In this document: positions 1-4,551 of the stretch, piece by piece
Layout: every line of letters starts with the position of its first letter
Position numbering within the stretch: position 1 is the stretch's first letter
Assembly: GCA_027051995.1 (NCBI GenBank)
Contig: JALUFY010000106.1
Location: forward strand, 1 to 5,001
Reading direction: 5' to 3'
DNA from: Hyphomicrobiales bacterium
Lineage (GTDB): Bacteria; Pseudomonadota; Alphaproteobacteria; Rhizobiales; Aestuariivirgaceae
DNA: 5,001 nt
Translations under genes and position numbers: made by a program
Notes under the pieces: model-generated
What the model was told of the DNA's origin: nothing
The model's input: the letters and a program-made list of their open reading frames with translations, nothing else
The model's database searches: none

Positions 1-143
1 CCGTCGGGGCCTTTCCGCTGGCAACCACGGCCAGGGCGCTGGAAGAGGCCGGGCCGGACGCGCCACAGGCCTTGCGCGATGAACTGGCGCGGCGCGCGGC
101 GGCCTATCAGGCGGCCTGGCGGCGCTGGGGCGCGGCGGCCTGA
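1..143 (+). CDS. C-terminal end of an unidentified protein (5' truncated)
   Basis: An open frame runs from the window edge (first full codon at 3) to a TGA at 141-143 and gives 46 residues, beginning VGAFPLATTARALEEAG and ending WRRWGAAA. The third codon positions are almost all G or C, as in the certain genes here, which supports real coding. The peptide is rich in Ala, Arg and Glu and looks like two amphipathic helices separated by a short Gly/Pro/Asp turn. The pattern loosely recalls the last helices of a histidine phosphotransfer (Hpt) domain, but the phosphorylated His region would lie outside the window, so the function is not assigned. It lies on the same strand as the ferredoxin operon but is separated from it by about 100 bp containing a promoter candidate, so it is probably a separate transcription unit. 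Confidence 0.6.
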   Translation, partial: VGAFPLATTARALEEAGPDAPQALRDELARRAAAYQAAWRRWGAAA

Positions 144-177
144 ACCCGCCTTGCGGAAAACCCGCCGCCGGTGATGA

Positions 178-206
178 TTGACAAAGGCGCGGGCTTCGCC
201 CATACG
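178..206 (+). promoter_or_regulatory. sigma70-type promoter candidate for the ferredoxin operon
   Basis: A perfect -35 hexamer TTGACA (178-183) is followed, at the optimal spacing of 17 bp, by CATACG (201-206), which matches TATAAT at three positions. Transcription would start near 213, leaving a leader of about 35 nt before the ferredoxin ATG at 247. The -35 is better than the -10, so an activator could be needed. Its presence also argues against a TTG start at 178, which would place translation on the -35 element itself. Confidence 0.5.
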
Positions 207-211
207 CGCCC

Positions 212-226
212 TTGACGTTCATTCAA
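212..226 (+). promoter_or_regulatory. imperfect TTGA-N7-TCAA dyad, possible Crp/Fnr-type operator
   Basis: TTGACGTTCATTCAA reads as inverted half-sites TTGA (212-215) and TCAA (223-226). FNR/FixK-type boxes have the same half-sites but six bases between them (TTGAT-N4-ATCAA); here there are seven, so the match is off by one. It sits over the predicted transcription start, a position that would favour repression. The operon encodes a Crp/Fnr regulator, which makes autoregulation conceivable, but this is inference from a weak site. Confidence 0.25.
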
Positions 227-246
227 TCGGGAGCAGTGTGTCCGCA

Positions 247-576
247 ATGGTGAAGATCATTTTTACCGGGCCGGAAGGCAAATCTTACGAAGTTGACGCC
301 GAAGAGGGCATGACCCTCATGGAGGCGGCGCTGAAGAACATGGTGCCGGGCATCGAGGCCGATTGCGGCGGGGCCTGCGCCTGCGCCACCTGCCATGTCT
401 ACGTGGCTCCGGAATGGCAGGCGAAAATGCCGTCTCTGGCGAACCGCTCGGAGATGGAAGAGGACATGCTCGATTTCGCCTTCGACGTGCGCGAAAACTC
501 GCGGCTGTCCTGCCAGGTGAAGATCACCGCCGACATGGACGGCATGACCGTTTTCATTCCGGAGCAGCAGGGCTGA
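247..576 (+). CDS. adrenodoxin-type [2Fe-2S] ferredoxin
   Basis: This 109-residue soluble electron carrier has the plant/adrenodoxin ferredoxin fold. The cluster ligands are visible as C40-x5-C46-x2-C49 in the loop DCGGACACATCHVYV, with the fourth ligand C89 in RLSCQV; C44 lies inside the loop and is a non-ligand extra Cys. The acidic helix around residues 69-80 (EMEEDMLDFAFD) resembles the region where adrenodoxins dock with reductase and partner. Length and the N-terminus MVKIIFTGPEG fit the family, so ATG 247 is chosen over the upstream in-frame TTG at 178 and GTG at 238. A GGGAG lies at 229-233, which is rather far from 247 and would actually be nearer to GTG 238, so the start could be three codons earlier. 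The stop is 1 bp before the reductase ATG, implying translational coupling. Such ferredoxins serve cytochrome P450s, oxygenases or Fe-S assembly; no isc, P450 or oxygenase gene is visible here, so the acceptor is unknown. Confidence 0.95.
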   Translation: MVKIIFTGPEGKSYEVDAEEGMTLMEAALKNMVPGIEADCGGACACATCHVYVAPEWQAKMPSLANRSEMEEDMLDFAFDVRENSRLSCQVKITADMDGMTVFIPEQQG

Positions 577-577
577 C

Positions 578-1600
578 ATGCCCGCGCCCATCGAGACGGA
601 GGCGCTGATCATCGGCGCGGGGCCGGCGGGGCTGTTCGCCGTCTTTCAGCTGGGCATGGCCGGGGCGCGCTGCCATGTGGCGGACGTGCTGGAGCATGCC
701 GGCGGGCAGTGCGTGGAGCTTTATCCGGGCAAGCCCATTTTCGATATTCCCGCCCATCCCAGAATCACCGGACAGGAGCTGGTGGCGCGGCTTGTGGAGC
801 AGGCGGCGCCCTTTGAGCCGGTCTATCATTTCGGCGAGAGCGCCGATGCGCTGGAGAGGCTGGATGATGGCCGCTTCGCCGTCCGCATGGCCTCTGGCAA
901 GGTCTTTCACGCCCGCGTTGTGGTGATCGCGGCGGGCGGCGGGGCCATTCAGCCCAAAAAGCCGCCGCTGCGCGGGATAGAGGCCTTCGAGGGCGTCTCG
1001 GTGTTTTACGCGGTAAAGGACAAGGAGGCGTTTCGCGGCCGGGACGTGATGATCGCCGGCGGCGGGGATTCGGCGCTGGACTGGGCCATCGAGCTTGCGC
1101 CCATCGCCCGCGGCCTGACGCTGATCCACCGGCGCGAGGAATTCCGCGCCGCGCCGGAGACGGTGCGCAGGATGCGCGCGCTCGTGGCGGCGGGAAAGAT
1201 GGATTTCCGCCTGGGGCAGATGCGCGAACTGATTGGCGAAAGCGGCGCGCTGCGCGCGGTGAAGGCGGCGCATGGCGGGGAAACATTCGAAATACCGGCG
1301 GACAGGCTGCTGCTGTTCTTCGGCCTGACGAACAAGCTGGGCCCCATCGCCAAATGGGGCATGGAGATGGAAGGCGGGCGGATCGTGGTGAACACGGAGA
1401 ATTTCGAAACCTCCCTGCCGGGCGTTTTCGCCATTGGCGATGTCTGCGTCTATCCGGGCAAGCTGAAGCTCATCCTTTCGGGCTTTCACGAAGCGGCGCT
1501 GATGGCGCAGAAGGCCATCGGGCATGTTCAGCCGGAGCGGCATCACGCCTTTGTCCACAGCACGTCATCGGACATTCTGGCGGAGAAGCTGAAAGGGTGA
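578..1600 (+). CDS. thioredoxin-reductase-like ferredoxin--NADP+ reductase
   Basis: A 340-residue flavoprotein predicted to move electrons between NADPH and ferredoxin (EC 1.18.1.2). The FAD-binding Rossmann motif is GAGPAG at 13-18. The second dinucleotide motif for NADPH is GGGDSALD at 161-168, followed by HRREEFRA (184-191), whose arginines typically bind the 2'-phosphate. The C-terminal FAD motif is GVFAIGDV (282-289). The thioredoxin reductase CxxC is absent; the only cysteines are C32, C45 and C290. The tail HSTSSD (327-332) and the early ELYPGKPIFDIP segment (47-58) are hallmarks of the bacterial TrxR-like FNR family (B. subtilis YumC, R. palustris FNR type), where a Tyr and a C-terminal His flank the flavin ring; Y49 and H327 are the likely equivalents. 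The ATG follows the ferredoxin stop by 1 bp, with a weak AGG at 569-571 as ribosome site. The pairing with a ferredoxin strongly supports the substrate. Confidence 0.95.
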   Translation: MPAPIETEALIIGAGPAGLFAVFQLGMAGARCHVADVLEHAGGQCVELYPGKPIFDIPAHPRITGQELVARLVEQAAPFEPVYHFGESADALERLDDGRFAVRMASGKVFHARVVVIAAGGGAIQPKKPPLRGIEAFEGVSVFYAVKDKEAFRGRDVMIAGGGDSALDWAIELAPIARGLTLIHRREEFRAAPETVRRMRALVAAGKMDFRLGQMRELIGESGALRAVKAAHGGETFEIPADRLLLFFGLTNKLGPIAKWGMEMEGGRIVVNTENFETSLPGVFAIGDVCVYPGKLKLILSGFHEAALMAQKAIGHVQPERHHAFVHSTSSDILAEKLKG

Positions 1601-1642
1601 GCGGGGCTTGCGCGGCGGGACGCGGGCGTTCATGATTGGGGC

Positions 1643-2326
1643 ATGACGGAACAGCTTTTTGACAAGATCGCCCAGTGCCCGCCCGCCGCGCGGGCGCTTG
1701 AGGGGCTGGAGCCGCAGGCGCGCAGGCGTCTGGAGGCGCAGGCCCGGGTGGCGCGCATGCCGGCGGGGGCGACGCTCTTCCGCCCCGGCGATCTGTGCGA
1801 GAATTATCTGGTGGTGCTCAAGGGCGCGGCGCGCATAACGCTTACGTCCGAGTCAGGGCGTGAAATTCTCCTCTACCGTGTGGAGCCGGGGCAGTCCTGC
1901 GTGCTGACCACGGCGGCCCTGATGTCCGAAAGCGATTATGACGCCGAGGGCGTGACGGAAACCGAGGTTGAGGCGATGATCATCCCCGCGCCGGTTTTCG
2001 CCGAGCTTCTGGGCTCTTCTCCGGTGTTCCGCAGGTTTGTCTTTTCCTCCTTCGCCGTGCGGCTTCAGGATCTGATCGGGCTTGTGGGCGAGGTGGCCTT
2101 TTCCAGGCTGGACCGCAGGCTGGCGGCCTTTCTGCTCAGGCGCGGCGGGGAGAGCGGCGAGGTGGCCATGACGCATCAGGAGATCGCGGCGGAAGTGGGC
2201 TCGACGCGCGAGGCGGTGTCACGGCTGCTGAAATCGTTCGAGCGCGACGGGCATGTGAAACTGCGCCGGGGCGCTGTGGAAGTCACTGACATGGCAGGGC
2301 TTTCCAGGCTGGCGGAGGCGCTCTAG
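1643..2326 (+). CDS. Crp/Fnr-family transcriptional regulator
   Basis: A 227-residue DNA-binding regulator of normal family length. An N-terminal cyclic-nucleotide-type beta barrel covers about 35-120 (FRPGDLCENYLVVLKG near 46-61), a long dimerisation helix about 125-150, and a Crp-type winged helix-turn-helix about 174-215 (MTHQEIAAEVGSTREAVSRLL, 176 onward). The three cysteines C12, C52 and C86 do not form the N-terminal [4Fe-4S] ligand pattern of true FNR, so this is not a classical oxygen sensor. C86 sits in GQSCVLTT, a segment I recall as conserved in a subgroup of these regulators; its role is unknown. The recognition helix carries R189-E190 as in Crp and E190, S193, R194 in the positions FNR uses to read TTGA. 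The effector is not evident. The gene starts 42 bp after the reductase stop with no separate promoter seen, so co-transcription is likely. The ribosome site is poor: GGGG lies only 2 nt before the ATG. Confidence 0.93.
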   Translation: MTEQLFDKIAQCPPAARALEGLEPQARRRLEAQARVARMPAGATLFRPGDLCENYLVVLKGAARITLTSESGREILLYRVEPGQSCVLTTAALMSESDYDAEGVTETEVEAMIIPAPVFAELLGSSPVFRRFVFSSFAVRLQDLIGLVGEVAFSRLDRRLAAFLLRRGGESGEVAMTHQEIAAEVGSTREAVSRLLKSFERDGHVKLRRGAVEVTDMAGLSRLAEAL

Positions 2327-2337
2327 GGACGCGCCGC

Positions 2338-2350
2338 CCGGCCTTGCCGG
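2338..2350. terminator. short hairpin between convergent genes, weak terminator candidate
   Basis: CCGGC (2338-2342), loop CTT, GCCGG (2346-2350) form a perfect 5-bp GC stem in the 33-bp gap between the regulator stop (2326) and the stop of the opposing aminotransferase-like gene (2360). The position is right for a bidirectional terminator, but neither strand has a U run after the stem, so termination is uncertain. Confidence 0.3.
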
Positions 2351-2359
2351 AGCTGTGCC

Positions 2360-3589
2360 TCACAGCACGGTTTCCAGGGCGGCGATGAGCCGGCCGATTT
2401 CGTTTTCCGCCGTGTAATGGACGAAGGACAGGCGCAAAACGCCGCGTTCGGGATCGATGCCCAGCCCTTGCAGGGTGCGCACGGCGTAGAAATCCCCGGC
2501 ACCGGCCATGATGCCCAGTTCGGCCAGATCCCGCGCGATCTCCCGGGGCGGGCGGGTTGTATCCAGCGCCAGGGTAGGGGCGCGGTTTTCCGCCGTGGCC
2601 GGGCCAATGAGGCGCGCGCCATCGCAGGATGAGAGAAAATCCAGCAGCGGCTCCATGAGCGCGGTTTCATGGGCGCGGAAGAGGGCGGAGACGGCGCGGG
2701 CGCGCTCCGGCGCATTCTCTTTTACGTTAAAGTGATGTTCGTGCAGTTCGTCATAATAATCGGCGATGCCGGCGCAGGCGGCGATCTGGGCGTGATCGGG
2801 CCCGGCGGGCGCCAGGCGCTTGTCCGGGCATGATGCGTTGAACCAGTGGCTCTGATTGGGCAGTTTTTCCATCAGTTCGCGGCGCACCGCCATGAGGCCC
2901 TGATGGGGGCCAAAGGTCTTGTAGGTGGAGAAGAGATAGACATCCGCGCCGATGGCGGCGATGTCCGGCAGGCCGTGCGGGGCGAAGGAAACGCCGTCAA
3001 CGATGGCCAGAGCGCCCGCGTCATGCACGCGCCTGACGATGAACGCGGCGTCGTTGATGTAGCCGATGATGTTGGAGCAGTGCGGAAAGGCCACGAGTCG
3101 GGTGCGGGCGTTGAGCAGCCTGTCCAGCCCGGCGGGATCGAGCAGGCCGGTTTCGGCGTCCATGCGCCATTCATGGACGGTGACGCCGGTTTCGGCCAAG
3201 GCCCGCCAGCGGCCCGTATTGGCCTCGTGATCCTGATTGGTGACGACGATCTCGTCACCGGGCCTGAGAATGCCGCGAAAGGCGCAGGCGAGAACATAGA
3301 CATTCTGTGTCGTCGAGGGGCCGAAGCCCAGTTCGTCCGGGGCGATGTTCAGCATGGCGGCGAGCCTTTCGCGCGCCTCGTCCATCTGCCGCCCGGCCTC
3401 CAGGGATGCGGGGTAGGGAGCGTATGGCTGCACCTTGTTTCGACGGTAATAGCGGCCGAGGCGCTCAATCACCGGGGCGCAGGCATAGGAGCCTCCGGCG
3501 TTTTCGAAGAAGGAGCGATCCTTCAGGGATGGTTCGGAAAATGCGGGGAAGCGGGCGCGGACAAAATCCACATCGAGGGCGGGGGGCAT
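2360..3589 (-). CDS. class V aminotransferase-fold PLP enzyme, cysteine desulfurase-like without the catalytic Cys
   Basis: A 409-residue PLP enzyme of fold type I. The Schiff-base lysine is K224 in FSTYKTFGPHQG; D198 in IVDGVSF should contact the PLP ring nitrogen and H121 in QDHEANTGRW should stack on it. PFLENAGG-like sequence is present as FFENAGG (27-33). R386 in LRLSFVHYTAENEI corresponds to the substrate carboxylate-binding Arg of SufS/CsdA. Where those enzymes have the persulfide-forming Cys (RTGHHCA), this protein reads AGAGDFYA (362-369), with Tyr at 368. The features fit the family often annotated as 'cysteine desulfurase-like, VC1184 type', whose substrate is not established to my knowledge. 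True cysteine desulfurase activity by the SufS mechanism is therefore doubtful; a lyase, kynureninase-like or transaminase reaction is possible. The start MPPALDVDFVRARFPAFSEP matches the family N-terminus; the ribosome site is weak. No suf or isc partner is adjacent. Confidence 0.92.
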   Translation of the reverse strand: MPPALDVDFVRARFPAFSEPSLKDRSFFENAGGSYACAPVIERLGRYYRRNKVQPYAPYPASLEAGRQMDEARERLAAMLNIAPDELGFGPSTTQNVYVLACAFRGILRPGDEIVVTNQDHEANTGRWRALAETGVTVHEWRMDAETGLLDPAGLDRLLNARTRLVAFPHCSNIIGYINDAAFIVRRVHDAGALAIVDGVSFAPHGLPDIAAIGADVYLFSTYKTFGPHQGLMAVRRELMEKLPNQSHWFNASCPDKRLAPAGPDHAQIAACAGIADYYDELHEHHFNVKENAPERARAVSALFRAHETALMEPLLDFLSSCDGARLIGPATAENRAPTLALDTTRPPREIARDLAELGIMAGAGDFYAVRTLQGLGIDPERGVLRLSFVHYTAENEIGRLIAALETVL

Positions 3590-3610
3590 GGCGTTTCTTG
3601 TCTCGTTGGA

Positions 3611-3619
3611 ATTATGTCA
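3611..3619 (-). promoter_or_regulatory. extended -10 promoter candidate for the aminotransferase-like gene
   Basis: On the minus strand, TGACATAAT combines a TGn extension with CATAAT, which matches the -10 consensus at five of six positions. No good -35 lies 17 bp upstream, where the sequence is CCCGGC. The start would be near 3604, giving a leader of about 15 nt before the ATG at 3589. Confidence 0.35.
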
Positions 3620-3681
3620 TGCCGCAGTTTAACGCCGGGCGGGCGGCTGTCCACCGGAAAATCCGCAATAATGTGAAATAT

Positions 3682-3694
3682 CCGCCGTTGGCGG
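3682..3694. repeat. perfect 5-bp inverted repeat in intergenic gap
   Basis: CCGCC-GTT-GGCGG forms a compact GC hairpin inside an otherwise AT-richer stretch (about 3660-3750) between the 3' end of the C_GCAxxG_C_C gene (3777) and the start of the aminotransferase-like gene (3589). It has no U tract on either strand, so it could be an operator-like dyad, a weak terminator for the upstream minus-strand gene, or chance. The rest of this 187-bp gap shows no gene. Confidence 0.3.
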
Positions 3695-3776
3695 CATCAG
3701 TATTGAAACACGTCTATATTCCCCAAAGTCATGTCCTGTTCATTCTTCCATAGCCGCGCCGCACGCATTGCGGGTG

Positions 3777-4280
3777 TTATTCCTGCTCCAGCAGGCGTTT
3801 GACGACCCACTTTGTGACCCATGCGGTAGCCTGGGCGCATTTGGGGCCGCGATTTTCGGAGAAAGCGGCGTATTCTTCCGGCTTCCACATGTCATAGGTG
3901 CGGTTGGTGAAAGCCTTTTGCAGGTCTTCGCAGGTGAAGCCGCCATGCTCCTTCTCGAAGGCTTCGGCCAGCTCCCTGCCGATGTTGAAATTCTTCATGC
4001 CCCGGCCCTTGTCCAGCTTGTCGCGGTCGCGCCCGGTGCGGGTGGACAGGGCGATGAGGCCGCCGGTGAGCGCGCCGCAGGTTCCCTTGCCCTGAAGCGC
4101 GCCGCCGCCGGAGAGGCCGTGCGAGGCCTTGACGAGATCATTGGACACTCCGCCGAGCAGTTCCTGCACCACGGAGAGCACGCATTGCGGGCAGCAGCCG
4201 AATTCCAGTTCGTAATCCAGCGCCCGCTGATAGGCCTCTTCGGCCAGAGCCTCCCTTTCCGCCTCGCTTCTCTTCGCCAT
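3777..4280 (-). CDS. C_GCAxxG_C_C family putative redox-active protein
   Basis: A 167-residue protein with no signal peptide or membrane segment. Its signature is GTCGALTGG (66-74), the CGAxxG motif of this family, which I recall as defined by four invariant cysteines and frequent location near transporter genes. The four should be C33 (or C30) in FGCCPQCV, C68 in the motif, C117 in GFTCEDL and C148 in RGPKCAQ; C29 and C30 are extra. These suggest metal or Fe-S binding or thiol redox chemistry, but no reaction is established. Glycine-rich SHGLSGGGALQGKGTCG (53-69) precedes the core motif. The reading frame stays open upstream to 4505 through the tRNA-Leu gene, but that extension is spurious. 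The start at 4280 is set by a strong AGGGAGG five bases upstream; MAREAS at 4298 lacks such a site. The gene follows tRNA-Leu by about 100 bp on the same strand, with modC beyond. Confidence 0.9.
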   Translation of the reverse strand: MAKRSEAEREALAEEAYQRALDYELEFGCCPQCVLSVVQELLGGVSNDLVKASHGLSGGGALQGKGTCGALTGGLIALSTRTGRDRDKLDKGRGMKNFNIGRELAEAFEKEHGGFTCEDLQKAFTNRTYDMWKPEEYAAFSENRGPKCAQATAWVTKWVVKRLLEQE

Positions 4281-4285
4281 GCTCG

Positions 4286-4292
4286 CCTCCCT
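4286..4292 (-). promoter_or_regulatory. strong Shine-Dalgarno site fixing the 4280 start
   Basis: The minus strand reads AGGGAGG-CGAGC-ATG, a near-ideal ribosome binding site at 5-nt spacing. It is the best such site in the window and excludes the longer upstream starts for the C_GCAxxG_C_C gene. Confidence 0.8.
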
Positions 4293-4317
4293 CGCCATGT
4301 GTATATGAGCAAGGCCG

Positions 4318-4346
4318 AATATGTCCCGGAACAGGCGGCGAGGCAA
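4318..4346 (-). promoter_or_regulatory. promoter candidate for the C_GCAxxG_C_C gene
   Basis: On the minus strand TTGCCT (4346-4341) and CATATT (4323-4318) are separated by exactly 17 bp; each matches its consensus hexamer at four of six positions. Transcription would begin near 4311, about 30 nt before the ATG. It would make the gene independent of the upstream tRNA promoter, though read-through from the tRNA cannot be excluded. Confidence 0.35.
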
Positions 4347-4379
4347 GGCGTTTCGCCAGGGGATCAAGGGTTTGTCTGA

Positions 4380-4466
4380 TGGTGCCCCTGGCCCGACTCG
4401 AACGGGCACGGCCTCGCGGCCGGCAGATTTTGAGTCTGCTGCGTCTACCAATTCCGCCACAGGGGC
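4380..4466 (-). tRNA. tRNA-Leu (anticodon CAA)
   Basis: An 87-nt class II tRNA. The acceptor stem is GCCCCTG paired with CAGGGGC, followed by discriminator A and a genome-encoded CCA (4382-4380). The D-arm reads GCGGAATTGGTAGACGC as in typical bacterial tRNA-Leu. The anticodon stem GCAGA/TCTGC encloses loop CTCAAAA, giving anticodon CAA, which decodes UUG. A long GC-rich variable arm (GGCC-GCGA-GGCC) is typical of leucine tRNAs, and the T-arm is GCCCG-TTCGAGT-CGGGC. All stems pair perfectly. Conceptual translation of this region gives the familiar VAELVDAADSKS string that appears when tRNA-Leu genes are wrongly read as protein. Confidence 0.97.
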
Positions 4467-4476
4467 ACGGGGTGGT

Positions 4477-4505
4477 GTTATCGTGTTCCCCGGCTGCTTC
4501 GTCAA
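4477..4505 (-). promoter_or_regulatory. promoter of tRNA-Leu
   Basis: On the minus strand TTGACG (4505-4500) and GATAAC (4482-4477) are spaced by 17 bp and match the sigma70 hexamers at five and four of six positions. The start would fall about 7 nt after the -10, only a few bases before the mature tRNA 5' end at 4466. It lies between the modC stop (4552) and the tRNA, so the tRNA is transcribed independently of the mod operon. Confidence 0.65.
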
Positions 4506-4551
4506 GTCCTTATGGGGCCGCTGGCATCCGCGCCATTTATGAGTCCTGAGC

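Noticed and set aside
146..165. Terminator after the first gene
   Set aside because: Two overlapping, mutually exclusive 4-bp GC hairpins are possible (146-156 and 153-165), with no U tract; too weak to call.
178..246. Extended ferredoxin start at TTG 178 (23 extra residues)
   Set aside because: The TTG is part of a TTGACA -35 element, the extra residues do not look like ferredoxin, and the family normally starts at the MVKIIF position.
554..1558. Long 334-codon open frame on the minus strand
   Set aside because: It lies antisense within the certain ferredoxin reductase gene; its His/Arg/Pro-rich translation is typical of a GC-rich shadow frame.
578..1600. Thioredoxin reductase as the identity of the flavoprotein
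   Set aside because: There is no CxxC redox pair, while the HSTSS tail and ferredoxin partner point to the ferredoxin-NADP+ reductase branch.
2846..3676. 276-codon open frame on the plus strand
   Set aside because: It is antisense to the PLP enzyme whose motifs are unmistakable; no family features appear in the plus-strand translation.
4347..4357. Hairpin GGCG-TTT-CGCC as terminator for tRNA-Leu
   Set aside because: The stem is only 4 bp with no following U run on the minus strand, and it abuts the candidate -35 of the next gene.
3768..4379. 203-codon open frame on the plus strand
   Set aside because: It is a shadow of the C_GCAxxG_C_C gene, which has a strong ribosome site and diagnostic cysteine motif on the other strand.
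4380..4466. tRNA-Leu as an integration site of a mobile element
   Set aside because: No duplicated tRNA 3' end, integrase or foreign-looking DNA is visible on either side within the window.
4281..4505. N-terminal extension of the C_GCAxxG_C_C protein
   Set aside because: It translates the tRNA-Leu gene and spacer; the AGGGAGG site before 4280 gives the real start.
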